The notes below the pieces were generated by a model. It saw only the letters and a list, made by a program, of their open reading frames with translations. It ran no database searches and was not told where the DNA came from. A DNA stretch of 64,000 bases from positions 310,001 to 374,000 of the forward strand of contig MU839104.1 in assembly GCA_030685235.1 (NCBI GenBank), in the 5' to 3' direction. The position numbers and the translations under genes were made by a program. Below are positions 32,697 to 44,097 of the stretch, piece after piece (the stretch's first letter is position 1; each line of letters starts with the position of its first letter). Source of the DNA: Copromyces sp. CBS 386.78 (Eukaryota > Ascomycota > Sordariomycetes > Sordariales > Sordariaceae).

Positions 32697-33365
32697 ATGT
32701 CCCAACCCCTCTTCGGCCTCGTCCCCGCCGGCCAACCAGCCATAATCTCCCCCACCGAAGCTCCCTCCCCGACCTCCTTCCTATACGCCATCCCACCGAC
32801 CAACCCTAACGGACCGTCTAAGCCCTTCGGGCACGTCGTCGTCTTTCTTTTGCCTGGAGTAGTCCTTCCACCGGGGACCGCAGCAGCTATTTACCTCGTC
32901 ACCCCGCCCTCGGCAGCTCTGGGGCAGACGGTGCCCAATCTCAAGTTTTTGGGAGGGATCGGGCCAGGGAAGGAGAGCGCTATTTTCAAGGTTGGACCGG
33001 GGTCAACTGGTGGGAATGTGGCACAGGAAAATGTGGTGATTGGGGTCTCGGTTGAGGATGCGCAGAGTGTAGCGAGTAGGATGTCTTCTTCAGGGGCAGC
33101 AGCTGGGACAGCTGGGACAGGAGTAGGGGGGACGGGAGAGTCGGGAGCGTTGGTACCGGTTTCTGCAGCGCGGCAGCAACCGAGCACGCTGGTGCTGGCG
33201 CAGAGGATCATCAAGAATGCGTTTAACTTCTTGTCGAGCTTTACCGGATCGACGCCTGGCCAGATGGAGGTGGTGCCGCTTAAGGCATTTGAGGAGTGGT
33301 GGAAGAAGTTTGAGAGCAAGGTGCGGACGGATCCTGGGTTTTTGGAAAATGATGATGATCAATGA
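32697..33365 (+). CDS. opi10: OPI10 / Hikeshi-family protein (DUF775)
   Basis: Hikeshi is the importin-beta-independent carrier that brings Hsp70 into the nucleus during heat stress. Yeast Opi10 mutants overproduce inositol. The single exon encodes 222 aa, against about 197 in human. Family marks are LFGLVPAGQP near the N-terminus, KPFGHVVVFLLPGVVLPPGTAAAIY, FLGGIGPGKESAIFKV and IGVSVEDAQSV. The C-terminal half has LAQRIIKNAFNFLSSFTGST and PLKAFEEWWKKFESKVRTDPGFL. A Gly/Ala/Ser/Thr-rich linker of about 25 residues separates the two halves. Confidence 0.93.
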   Translation: MSQPLFGLVPAGQPAIISPTEAPSPTSFLYAIPPTNPNGPSKPFGHVVVFLLPGVVLPPGTAAAIYLVTPPSAALGQTVPNLKFLGGIGPGKESAIFKVGPGSTGGNVAQENVVIGVSVEDAQSVASRMSSSGAAAGTAGTGVGGTGESGALVPVSAARQQPSTLVLAQRIIKNAFNFLSSFTGSTPGQMEVVPLKAFEEWWKKFESKVRTDPGFLENDDDQ

Positions 33366-34046
33366 CCTGTGGACCATATAAGGGCGGAGAGATGGTTGAT
33401 TCGAGAGAGACTCTGGATGTGTCTGACGAGGGATGAGTTCATGGGAGACATGATCTGATAAGATGGTAGGGAGAGAGGGGTTTCTTCCTGGCTGGCGGGT
33501 CAAGTTGGGTTGCGGACACAATGGGTAAAGAGTTCAAAGAGATGGATGCCATTGTAGACGGCGAAACCACTATGGAACAGTGACACCGATGGAGAAGTTA
33601 GGCCAGCAACGAGGTGGGATATGTCTGGAAATCTCAGTCAGCAAATATACCCAGGGGTGGGACCAACGGACAAGCAAACATGACACAGAGAGATGTCAAA
33701 ATGTTTATGAACGTGAATGATGTATCTTGTTCCAAAAAGTTGTAATAAACCCGTACTGGCTAGCTATTCGCGCGAAAAGAGAATGAAAAATAAAAATGTA
33801 CCGAGAACGTCTATCGCTTCGATGGCTCCCAAAACAACCCGTATCTTCGTCATCATACAAAAATCGTTGGACGACATAGCCGTAAACATCCTTTAGAAGA
33901 ACAGTATCCATCACCAAGAAAGTACCATATACAGAGGTAAGAAGGGTGAAATGCAAAACCCATAAAACATCCGCCAACGCCGTTTCCCCCTGACAGACTG
34001 GTTCCCTTTTTACAGCAGAAACTTGGGACATATCGGTCCCGGCACC
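33366..34046. other. Convergent 3' region, opi10 / apyrase
   Basis: About 680 bp between two convergent stops. No coding or RNA signal is supported. Confidence 0.5.
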
Positions 34047-36367
34047 TCAACCCTGCAGAGGCGACATCATAGGACTTTTAAGCCTCGTGGGACTACCAGC
34101 CCGGCTCCTCCTCCCCTGTAGACTCATAGTCGTCGTTGTGGGCGTCAAGCCCAGCCGCTCTCGACTATCCGTTCTGACCACCAAGCCCGCCCTATCGAGC
34201 GCCGAGCCGCCAGGCGTCGATAACCCATTGCCGCCGCCGAGATCAGCAAACCGGCTATCGACGTTAAGCTTCGGCGTTGCCAACCCCGACGTGATCCCGA
34301 GCTTGGACCGCCCACCTCCGCTGGAGCTACTGTCGCTGGAGTCGGAGTAGAAGCCGTTCAGATCGTTGTTGTGGTCAAAGTAGGAAGACGCCGAGGAGTT
34401 GCGGAAGTGGGAATCGTTGAGCTCAAACTCATCGGCTCCGCCTTCCTCCAGAACACGCTCATAAGTGCCCGAAGAGGAGCGGCGGCCGAAAAGCTTGTTT
34501 TTCAGGCTGGAGAGAGGACCACTGCTGTGAGCGGACGAAGACACCTTGCCGAAACGGCCGGAACGACGGGGCTTATGGAAGAGGTTGTTGACACGGCCGT
34601 AGAAACGCATACGCCTGTCCTTCTTGCGGAAGAAGAGCAGAAGGACGAGGAAGATGAGGAAAACGATAAGAAGACCGTGAGTAGTCTTGGCCTTTGTCTT
34701 GCCAAGGAGATTCTCGGCATCCAGATCCCAGTCACTGCCATCTTCTGTCCCATTGACGACCGGGTGGTAGGGGGAACCGTTGTGGCTAGATCCGCCGCTG
34801 AGAGGTGTCCATGTCGAACCTGCGTACTGGAAATCAGGTGGCAGCGCAGTTGCCCCGGCAGAAGGGATGTTGGTACCGAAACCGACGGGATACCTGTCGT
34901 CACCGGTCTTGGGAGGTACTTGCCCTGCTGCGTAGAGAACCATCTTGCCAAGTGTCCAGCTGACTTCAATGCCATCGATCTTGTCCACAGGATGGAATGG
35001 ATCTAGGAAACCCTTTTGCTTGGCCTTCTCGATGGCGCCCTTCGAGGCATTGAGGCCCGGCTCAGGGAGCTCTTCGACACCAATACGAGGAACACCAATA
35101 CCCTCATGTAGCATGTTGATGAGCCAGGAAGCTTTGAAACAGGCCTCTTGCGCATCCTTGACCGCAAACTTCTTCTTGTGGGTATCCAGGCTTGGTTCGA
35201 TGCTGTTCCAGTCTCGGCTACAGAAGTCCTTGACCCGCTTTTGGTAAGTGGTGAAGTCGTATGCCTCATCGTCTTTACCACCAAAGACACCGTGTGTGGT
35301 GTGCCAATATTCGGAGACTCCAACAAAGTGATTGACATCAAAGTCAATGGCAGGTACGTGCTGACCATTGATCAAACAGGGGTCATCCGCACATGGTTTG
35401 TCCTTGCCGAGCAGGGGATAAGTCTTCTTAAGGCATTCGTCGAAAGCGCCTGTGCCAACTAGACTGGTCTCGCCCTTCTTCGGTTTTGAAAGTGGAGTTC
35501 CATCCAGTGACATCCTGAGCCCCTTTGGTAAACACGGGTCGGGGAGTTCTCCGGCGTCGGAAGTTGTGTATAGCTCTTTGAGGCCTTGTACGTACGCCTC
35601 CCGCGCCCTGTTGACGCCGAACCCTAGCCATGTCGTCGTAAACACTTTGTATTCGGCTGGCGATCCATCGAGTGTGCGTAGTCGTAAGAGCTTCAAATCG
35701 TTCGCGTGCTTCTCGGCTTCTGTTGAATTAGGTGCGAATGCGATTTGCGCCGATGCGCCTCCCATATCCAAGAACCCATATGTGTGATGACCCTTTCCAT
35801 GCGCATGTTGCTCCGGATGATCGAACCCTCCCAAGAGATAGTTGGAAGCGATCCACCCATACAATCCCTCGGTTTCGCCCGGGATAACCTGAATATGAAG
35901 GTCGCAATCCGGAAGTGAGAATTTTGTGTTCTTGCGCAGGTATGAGCAGACAGCGCCGGTTAAGGCATTTTGTTGAACCTGAGGAAGAAGGCGCATGCCA
36001 GCCGTGGCCATTAAAAATATCGGGGTGTCGTGGATCTTGTCCGCGGGTATGATGTCGAGCGCATGGTCGATGAGTTCCTTCAGATAATCTTCGCCGACTA
36101 CCCCGGCCTTCTCGCCGAATGTCGATATTCCAGGTCTGATCTTCTTCGTCCACTTCTTCTTCGTCGTGATCTTGGGCAGACTGGCCAACTCCTCGGGCGA
36201 CGCATCCTCAAGCGCCTTCTCGGGATCCTTCCAACGGTAGATGTGTAGTCGTGTCCCCGAGGACCCGGCGTCCAAGATAACACCCCATCGCCCTGTCATT
36301 GTTCAGTGTCGTGATCTTGGGATCCTAAGGGGTTGCGAGTGGACGTACAGTTCTTGTCTTTCCCCAT
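34047..36367 (-). CDS. ynd1: Golgi apyrase (YND1-like GDA1/CD39 NTPDase)
   Basis: Hydrolyses luminal GDP and UDP left by glycosyltransferases so that nucleotide sugars can keep entering the Golgi. Two exons (36367-36349, 36292-34047) encode 754 aa. The 19-nt first exon gives MGKDKN and leads into WRWGVILDAGSSGTRLHIY, which is ACR1. ACR2 is MATAGMRLL (about 104), ACR3 PGETEGLYGWIASNYLLGG (about 143) and ACR4 FLDMGGASAQIAF (about 178). A single membrane span GLLIVFLIFLVLLLFF lies at about 540-560. It is followed by a basic, then Ser/Gly-rich cytosolic tail of about 190 residues, longer than in yeast Ynd1 (630 aa). A start at 36299 is possible without splicing, but the spliced start matches the family better. 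Confidence 0.93.
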
Positions 36368-37896
36368 CGGCAAGAGGTTAGAAGTAGGCGATAGAGCTGG
36401 TAGGTAGTAACTGAGGCGAATGAAGTCGGACAAGGCACAGCTGTTTCGGCTCGGCGGAACTCGTTCAAATTATCGTCGACAATGGCGTAATAGGGGGATT
36501 ATGTCTAGTGTTGTATGCACGACCGCATCGGGATTATCGTATCAACAACCTGGAACTGTTGCAGAATCGCAGTGGAGACGGGACGAATTGATCGACGAGA
36601 GGAAGGCTGGCTGGAAGGGGGAATTACCGGCCGCAGAACGAATGGACAGGCACTATGGAGGAATAAAAAGTATACAATATGGTAGGTGGGCAGCCGGAAC
36701 CGTCGGGAAAAGCGAGAGTAAGGTGGTTCTGGGAAACGTGAAATGACCAGGTGCGAAGCGAGAGAAAACTAGCCCGAAAGCTGAGTGAGGTGAGATTCTG
36801 GAGGATGACGGGAGAAAGACCTGATTATCGTGTTCCAATTCCTGGGAGGACAATGTGGGCCAGAATGGAATGTTTGGAGTTTTTGGAGGGACCGTGGGGG
36901 TCTGATAAGGAGAAGTTCAGGGGAAAGAGGGGACTACGCCGGGGGGCGTCGCTGAGCGCGGCACTGTGCAGTCGTATCATCCAATGGTACCACGCCCGCC
37001 TTCGGACGACTTTCCTTGGTGGCGTTCGTAATGCTGAAAGTTACGGACCGGAACGCCGCTAATAACACAACGTTACTATTGGATACAACTAGGTACCTTT
37101 CTGCAGACTAGTCGGTTATACGTTATGTTACCAGGTATAAGAATTCACTGGGCACGAATTCAGAAAACAGTGCGTTCAGTGTACATGTACCTCAATAGTC
37201 GGAACTGCGGTTCATAGGTGATCAGCCACACCTTTGGTCGCTTCTGCCCTGCTTTGAGCATGACATGCTGCCATGAAAGAAACGATACGCGTAATCTCCC
37301 CACATCCTGTTTCCATTTTCAGAAACAGGCGATCAATGAGGCGAAGAACGTGGAAGGTTCTTATACCCCGCGGTTTGTGGTGTTTCGGCAGTCAACCTCA
37401 GAGGGTACCTCTGCCTATCAATCACAACTCTCTTTGGACGTCATTCGTCCATTAACACTGCGATCCTCCAGCTGAGTTTCAGCTCGCTCAACCTGTCAAA
37501 CCGTTACAGGCATCTCAAAACTGCTTCCCGCCGGAACATGACCATCCCATTCTGGATTGTCGCAGCCAGCCGCCGACCCTTGAAACGCAGTTCTGTTGAT
37601 GCTGAAAAGCCCGGCTATCGATTGGCGTCCTCCATCACCTCTACCCTACGATGGGCTATTGGGAAGTACGGGGTGGCTGGTAGCTCGAGCTCTTGCATCA
37701 GAAGCCGGTCTTCGAGTCGATAAATCGAATAGAATCGTAGAGGTACTCTGAGATCATGAACTGTCAGACCACAAACCCAACGAGCTTATCCCATACATCT
37801 GTGTTGTTAATGGACTTACAGCTTTGAATACGAGCATTTCCGATTCGCGTATAGCTAAAAAAAAAAAAAAATTACATTGCCACGTCGAGCTTATAA
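36368..37896. other. Intergenic, nothing recognised
   Basis: About 1.5 kb between two minus-strand genes. A 14-base A run lies near 37857-37871. Open frames have no recognisable content. Confidence 0.5.
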
Positions 37897-38818
37897 TCAC
37901 CCAACGGTTTCGTTCAGGCAATCCACAAGCACTCGGTTGGCGCTCTTGGAAGCCTGAATGCCCTTTTCAACCAGCTGCGAATAGAGGTCCATATCGGACG
38001 CAGGTAGGTCACCCTTGAACCAAAGGTTCGTGACCTCTTGTCGTGTGGGAAGATATGCGATGCAGCATGCTGCGAGGACCTTCTCATGCTCAGAGGGAAT
38101 CGGGTCAACAACGATGCTGGGAGCAGCATCGTCACCTGCATCCTGTACCAACGCGGCAACACCTCCGGCAACAGTATCGACGCAGTCAATGCCAGCATCA
38201 GCAAGTGCAGCCGAGGCAACGGTAATGCACCCACTCAAGGCATTCATGGTGTCCCAAGCCTCAATGCCCTGGGCCTTGGACGTCTCCCGATCTTGCTCTC
38301 CTTCGACAATGGAGACGATGATATCCACACCACTCTTTGGCCAACGGTCCGCAATAATAGATCCGCGAAGAGCCGCCTCAAGGTGGGTGCCGAGATCCCT
38401 CTCGATCGGGTCACGAATGTAACCACGCCTTTGCTTGGTCGCAAAGGGTGCGAACTTGACATGGGTAGACAAGATGATGTGAGGAGAAAAAGGTGTCGAC
38501 CTGGGCAAGGCTCTAGGTCCATGGACACTGCAACTGAGCTTCAGGCCAGAGCCGCCATTTCCGGACGATTCAATCTCTAGGTAAGCCGAGCCAGAGGCCG
38601 AAGGTGTCACTCCCGTCTTGAGATCTAAAATTGAGGTTAGATTGGTGTTTCTGATAAAGGAAGAGCATGTCCTTTATGTGCTTACACATTTTGCGAATTA
38701 CGTTCGCCGGGCGTGACCTTGTGGCCTTGACATCTTCAGATTTCTTCTCGGAGGCATCGTCATAGATGGGAGGGATGGTGGTCCCAACCGGTCCGTTAAT
38801 ACGTCTTCTGTCAGCCAT
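37897..38818 (-). CDS. mtr3: Exosome core subunit MTR3 (RNase PH fold)
   Basis: MTR3 is one of six RNase-PH-like subunits that form the ring of the RNA exosome, which trims 5.8S rRNA, snoRNAs and other RNAs. Two exons (38818-38686, 38624-37897; GTAAGC donor) give 286 aa, close to human EXOSC6 (272). The start MADRRRINGPVGTTIPPIYD resembles the DRRRI opening of the family. The RNase PH core shows SGSAYLEI, KLSCSVHGPRALPRS, VKFAPFATKQRRGYIRDPIE, DIIVSIVEGEQD and AALADAGIDCVDTVAGG. Catalytic phosphate-binding residues are not expected in eukaryotic ring subunits. Confidence 0.92.
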
Positions 38819-39444
38819 ATTGGAGCCAAGATTTGAGGGCCGAAAGTATGTTGAACTTGGTGAGTTGCTGTGATGTCTGTGACGCTCGTCCCAATCGGAA
38901 ACTCCTAGATTTGGTGAGAAAAAGGGACCTGGTTGGTGAATGGGTTTCCTTGTTCACAGTTGTTGATGACTTCTGTTTGTTCCTCTGTGGAAAATGAGAC
39001 CCGAGTGTCGCCGTCTACGGTGGATCCACTTTCAAATTCAAGACTCGGATGTTGTGGCGCAACCGGGCTCACATTTACTGTCGCTCTTGACCACTCAGCC
39101 ACAGGCCCCACCCAAAACCCGCGCAAAAGCCACCAATGCCTGAATTTTTTGCGCAGCTACAAAACTCTGCGGCGCTTCGTTCCAACCTCATCTTGAACTC
39201 TTCCACCAACCCACACCATCCACAACGACAGGAACGCCTTGCGATTGCTGGTATTGGATCAATGCCTTCACCTCATATGGCCACCGTCTTTGGGAAGCAA
39301 GCATGATGCCATCTTCTTACGATGCTCATGGTTGCTTTGGTTGGGCTGCCTTTTGCAGCGGTTCAGCAATAATGGCATGGCCATGTCAGCTGCTCAGGCG
39401 TCCTTTTGGTTATTGTGCGATGGCGAACCCCATTGCTTGAGAGG
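38819..39444. other. Divergent region upstream of mtr3 and the snoRNA host transcript
   Basis: Must contain the mtr3 promoter and the start of the plus-strand host transcript. Pyrimidine- and CCA-rich sequence at 39180-39240 may be near that transcript's 5' end. No coding exon is supported. Confidence 0.45.
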
Positions 39445-39512
39445 ATGTCCTGGCTGTCTGATATGGCCTCGTTGGTCCGCGCGTACAGAGTAAGTTTTTT
39501 CCCTCTTGCCTT

Positions 39513-39600
39513 TCACATCTCATGATGATCCCATAACCACAGTTCTCGCGATATTCTATGAGCGATCGAACAACATGCACTACCATCTGACTGTTCACTC
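39513..39600 (+). ncRNA. C/D-box snoRNA, snR55/U33-type guide for 18S
   Basis: C box ATGATGA lies at 39522-39528, a C'-like ATGAGCGA at 39558-39565 and D box CTGA at 39587-39590. The guide CATGCACTACCA (39574-39585) pairs with 12 consecutive bases of the conserved 18S sequence TGGTGGTGCATG (recalled from memory), with one G-U pair. The fifth base upstream of D faces the U two bases before a G, the U/G pair methylated in yeast as Um1269 and Gm1271. This predicts Um1269, the site of yeast snR55 and human U33. No clear terminal stem is seen, which is tolerable for an intronic C/D RNA. Ends are approximate. Confidence 0.72.
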
Positions 39601-39772
39601 AACACATTCTTCACTTGCAATACATTTGGAGGAATCGTTGACTAACAATCAATAGTATCAGGCAAAGTTGTCATGTCACAGTTGCTTTTCCACCTCGTTT
39701 TCTCGGTCTCTACCCACTAGGTAAGCATCACTAGGTACTTTTTTCTTTTTTTACCTTCACCGTCCCCCACCC

Positions 39773-39864
39773 GGTTGTCCATGATGAAACAAAATATTTC
39801 AGTTCTGCTTCTGAATAATAATGAGCGATAAACAATTATACCAAAAACTTCTGATATGACAATC
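39773..39864 (+). ncRNA. C/D-box snoRNA, snR39/U51-type guide for 25S
   Basis: C box ATGATGA is at 39781-39787, D' CTGA at 39811-39814, C' ATGAGCGA at 39821-39828 and D CTGA at 39851-39854. GGTTGTC (39773-39779) and GACAATC (39858-39864) form a 7-bp closing stem with one G-U. The D' guide CAGTTCTGCTT (39800-39810) is perfectly complementary to 11 bases of the conserved 25S sequence AAGCAGAACTG (recalled from memory). The base opposite position -5 is the A of AAGC-A-GAA, which I equate with yeast Am807 (snR39/snR59) and human 28S Am1511 (U32/U51). The guide before D matches no rRNA that I recall. Confidence 0.78.
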
Positions 39865-39992
39865 ACCCCCAACCCTTGCAACCACAACACTTACACTCGT
39901 TGCGAGCAAGTTGGCTAACAAATTCAAAAAGTCGTCCAGGATCTGAAAATGGCCTTGCGTCTAGTGGGAGAGTCGACATGCCCATCTTGTAG

Positions 39993-40478
39993 GTGCTTTG
40001 TTTTTTTTCTTTCCCATGCACAATGATGACAACAGTCTATCCATTCAACGATATGTACGGGCCGAGCCATCCATCCGCACTGGAGCGTTCTTCGGGACGT
40101 GAGGACTAGTTGTGGTGTCTCCCTTCGGGGTGTCATTTGGCTTCCGTTGTCCGAGGCTCCTGCGCACCGTTTTGGGGTGTGGGAGACTTGGACCGGCTTT
40201 GTAGGGCTGAGTTAAAACGGCTTGTCTGATCTGTGTCGTCTTCGCCTTCTGCTTGATGCCGATTCGCGTATGACCATGAACTGACCAGTCAGTAGTTGAT
40301 GGCGCGAACGTTCCAAACGTTCAGTTGCAACGCATCTTCGACGAGGTAAGGTTGGTGTTCATGACTCGACATCTCTGGATGACCCCAGTAAATTTGGATG
40401 TAGTGGAGGATCGACGGTGTGCCTGTCCCTGACATTTGCACCAAGGCATTGTAAAGTTGGAAGCCAGATAGAAAAATG

Positions 40479-40511
<33 letters not shown>

Positions 40512-41279
40512 ACAAAAATATTTGATCGTTTCAAGGAGTACCAGAGGCATTGTCAATGACATGTTGTACAGTGAAGTCCATATTCTGAAGAATGATGTCC
40601 AGTTGCTCGCGACAAAGCCGGATTCCCTCCAAATCACCTCCAGGTTGGCGTAAAAATAACATCGACAGAAGCACCGGTATTTGTATTTTACAGAAATGAC
40701 GACAGCGGTACAGACTCGACGGTACTTCGTTGCCACTGTTTCAGCTTGACTTTGCCAGCAATTCTGGGGTCTTGGCGATTGTAAATCTTGTAGAACTCCT
40801 GAAACCAAGGCGTCAAGTCCGGGGTCGTTTTTGGGTGGGTGCAGTTGCGGTACAATTAGCAGGACCCCGTCGAACGGCCGGGCCATTTGCGACGCCATTG
40901 GTAAAGAAATCCCACCCGCCAATCTTACCTGGACTGGTACTTAGTACGTGTATCCGTCAAAGCTGCCCACAGCCCGGTGCGAACACCTCAGCTTTTATCA
41001 AACGTCTCGGTGCTACGGGAACGCGATCGTCTTGATCTTCCGCCCAAACTTCTCTCTGACCACGATGCATTGATCCCGAACCGGCCTGGTCCCCTCTCCA
41101 TCCATTTCGACAGAGTTTCGACAGCGCGTGCGTCGACGATATCCAGCGAGCGACCGCCCAGTCTGCAGCATCCGTTAGCTTTACAGGACTCAGGTACCCT
41201 GCGCGCGCAAAGGCGGGTTGAGGTGCTCGATAATATTGGCCGCCCCTGCAGCGACCAACTTCTATCACCAAACGGCCAA
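39993..41279. other. Intergenic, includes a 30-base A run
   Basis: Contains an uninterrupted A run at 40479-40508 and an isolated C-box-like ATGATGA at 40023 without a matching D box. The 3' part from about 41080 may be leader of the mannosyltransferase gene. No protein gene is supported. Confidence 0.5.
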
Positions 41280-43006
41280 ATGCTGCCATACGCATCCTCC
41301 TCCGGGTCCAAGGCGGTCCCTCGGCACCATGCGAGCGGATATTCCAATGGGTATCCGCGAGGAAACACATTCGAGATCTCTCCTCACAGGTAAAGTGCCT
41401 TGGCGTGTTCGCGGCCCCTCGAGCCCCTGAATCACCACAAGCGAACGAAACGAACAATGGATGCTGACCGGGAGCGGTTTGCCATCATTCCACAGGTTCC
41501 AACCACGAGGTGCGGCACCACCATTTCGACGACGGAAGGGGCTATTCGTGCGATTGGCGATAGTATTCGTATCACTACTCGTCTTCGGGCTGTGGTTTTG
41601 GTCCGGCGATTCGGGGTCGTCCTGGTTCGGCTCCGGTTCCGAAGACTTCCAACTCGAGACGGTGCGATATTACGACCTGTCTAACGTCCAGGGCACCGCG
41701 AAAGGATGGGAGAGAGAGGAGCGAATTCTTATCTGCGTGCCGCTGCGCGATGCTGAAGCGCATATGCCCATGTTCTTCGGCCATCTCGTCAACCTTACGT
41801 ATCCTCACCATCTGATCGACCTCGCTTTCCTCGTTTCGGACTCGAAAGACAACACCTTGGCGGTTCTCGAACGGGAGCTCAACGCTATTCAAGCCAGCGC
41901 CGACCCCTCCAAGCACTTTGGCGAAATCTCCATCATCGAGAAGGACTTTGGACAGAAAGTTAATCAGGATGTGGAAAGTCGTCACGGTTTCGCCGCGCAG
42001 GCGAGCAGAAGAAAGCTCATGGCCCAAGCCAGAAATTGGCTTCTCAGCGCTGCCCTCCGCCCGTACCACTCGTGGGTCTACTGGCGTGATGTCGACGTGG
42101 AGACTGCGCCCACCACGATCTTGGAGGATCTGATGCGCCACAACAAGGATGTGATCGTGCCAAGTAAGCCTCTACATTCCTTACCTGGTGTCTGAGAGAG
42201 GACCGGAAACGCTAACACATGTGACTCTAGATGTTTGGCGCCCACTACCTGACTGGCTGGGCGGAGAACAGCCCTACGATCTGAACTCCTGGGCCGAGTC
42301 CGAAACCGCCCTCGCACTTGCAGATACTCTCGACGAAGATGCTGTTATCGTGGAGGGCTACGCAGAGTATGCCACCTGGCGTCCCCATCTCGCGTATCTC
42401 CGCGACCCCTATGGCGATCCCGATATGGAAATGGAGATCGACGGTGTTGGTGGAGTGAGTATTCTGGCAAAGGCCAAGGTTTTCCGTTACGGCGTCCACT
42501 TCCCCGCGTTCAGCTTCGAGAAACATGCCGAGACAGAAGCTTTTGGAAAGGTAAGCTACCCAGACAGTGCTCCACCTTTAAACAGGTCTAACCACTATGA
42601 TTGCAGATGTCGAGGAGAATGGGCTTCTCGGTTGTTGGTCTCCCTCACTATACCATCTGGCATTTGTACGAGCCTAGTGTAGATGATATTAAGCACATGG
42701 AGGTAAGCAGTCAAGCATCTGGATATCCAAGTTTGATAGGTCACTAACAGTCGGCAGAAAATGGAGCAGGAGAGAATCGCTCGCGAGAAAGAGGAAAAGG
42801 AGAAGGCGATGAAGGAGCAGAAGATGAAGGAGTCTTTTGGCGACGCCACCGGCCAATGGGAGAAGGACAAGAACGAAATACAGAACCTCGCCATGCAGGA
42901 GAACAAGAAGGCGGAAGAGCAACCAGCAGCCGGACAACAAGGCGGACCGGCAGACGGACCAGCCAATGCTGCTCCCAAGGAGGAGAAGAAGGAGGGCTCT
43001 CAGTGA
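41280..43006 (+). CDS. Anp1/Mnn9/Van1-family alpha-mannosyltransferase (M-Pol subunit)
   Basis: Family members form the Golgi M-Pol complexes that extend the alpha-1,6-mannan backbone of N-glycans. Five exons (41280-41389, 41496-42163, 42231-42550, 42607-42702, 42758-43006) sum to 480 aa. The start MLPYASSSGSKAVPRHHASG was chosen because its exon splices in frame (SPH-RFQPRGAAPPFRRRKG) to the signal anchor LFVRLAIVFVSLLVFGLWFW, giving a type II membrane protein. The catalytic domain shows ILICVPLRDAEAHMPMFFGH, SWVYWRDVDVE with the Asp-x-Asp metal site, and VVGLPHYTIWHLYEPSVDD. The last 80 residues are a Lys/Glu/Gln-rich coiled coil (MEQERIAREKEEKEKAM), seen in filamentous fungal members. I cannot say whether it is the Mnn9, Van1 or Anp1 paralogue. 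Confidence 0.9.
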
Positions 43007-44097
43007 GCTGTGCTCGAGCGTCCACCCAGTTTTATATCTTTTTAATGTTGCTTTCTCGCTATAATTCTGCATCCTCGTCCCATCCGGTCTAACGCCGTGT
43101 TTCTCCAAGAGTGGACGCAAGCAAGAAAAATGGGTGGTAGGCACTTGCCAAGGCCGCCCACACAACATATCTAACTCTTGTGTACAGTTGGCACAGTTGG
43201 AGAGTGAGGGTCAGATACCAGGTATTATGTAATTGGCGACGGTTCATGCCATATCCATGTCAAGAAGGGACCGGAAAGACAAAATCTTCTTGGGAGAATC
43301 TAAACATTATGCATAATAGACGAGTCTCGCGGCCAAGAAGTACAGCAAGTCATGGCAGAGGCGTTCAGGGTAGTGTCTTTTTTTGCTTTACAGTTCGCTA
43401 TAGCAATCAGAAATGAACTAGATGCCGAAACGTGTCTGTTTGGAGCGTAACGGATTGAAGATGCTCGGACGTTTCCCGAATGGTTACCCGGTGGTAGTTG
43501 CTATTTGACTTCGGGCCCGGGCCGCGAATGGAGACGGTGGGCCGGCGCGGCCAGGTCGTTGACATCACTGGGTCTCGGGGGGTACCTCGCTTTTTCAGCC
43601 TACCCAGACTGCATGTACATTTGTGACATATATTCTTTGCCTCAAGTTTGCGTTGTCACTTGGTTACAGCTTCACCATCGCGGATAACTGTTCTAAAAGG
43701 GTCAAGACTCTCGAAACCCTCCGTGTTGGCCTTGTTGTTGACAGCAATTGGGGTTGTCGAGGTACATTCCTTCTCTAATTTGGCGTGGTATTAGTTGCCA
43801 GCCGCGGCCACTGATAGGTGTACACTATTGCCCCTGGACCTCCAAAGGACATTTGTTACTACCCGCGCTAGAGGTACCTTACTGGTAGTCCTTACCTGTC
43901 CACCGTCCACCTGTCACACCCCTCCCCCCCTTCCCACTTTGTCAACTTAACCACGGCGTACTACCACTCCGAATACCTGAAAAACTCGACGCCGTTACTC
44001 TATTTGAAGGCTCACCGAGGACCGACGGCCGCCCGAACCTCCACGAATCCCCCCCCCCCAAGCATTACGCCAAAAAAGAAAGACCGGCAGTCGCAGC
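43007..44097. other. Intergenic and gea leader
   Basis: About 1.1 kb. The final 200 bp is CT-rich, and a run of 11 C (44049-44059) lies some 40 nt before the ATG of the Sec7 gene. Nothing else is recognised. Confidence 0.5.

Larger units (their letters stand above)
39445..39992 (+). ncRNA. Spliced noncoding host transcript of two C/D snoRNAs (5' end not defined)
   Basis: Two introns with full fungal signals are visible. Intron 1 is 39490-39655 (GTAAGT, GACTAAC branch, ATAG) and intron 2 is 39721-39931 (GTAAGC, GGCTAAC, AAAG). Each holds a C/D-box RNA. The flanking exons (about 65 and 60 nt) can be read as a 56-codon frame from ATG 39445, but a second frame is equally open and neither resembles a protein. 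I therefore read this as a snoRNA host gene like vertebrate GAS5/UHG. A third intron starting GTAGGT near 39989 is possible. The interval given is the supported part only. Confidence 0.7.

Noticed and set aside
39445..39992. 56-aa protein from the spliced exons (MSWLSDMASLVRAYR...)
   Set aside because: A second frame across the same exons is equally open, neither has recognisable content, and the introns rather than the exons carry the conserved functional RNAs.
40023..40029. Third C-box ATGATGA downstream of the two snoRNAs
   Set aside because: The nearest CTGA is more than 170 bases away and no rRNA guide was found. A further snoRNA is not supported.
41461..41495. Mannosyltransferase start at the ATG at 41461
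   Set aside because: This ATG lies in an intron. An upstream exon from 41280 joins in frame (SPH-RFQPRG) and gives a normal N-terminus before the signal anchor.
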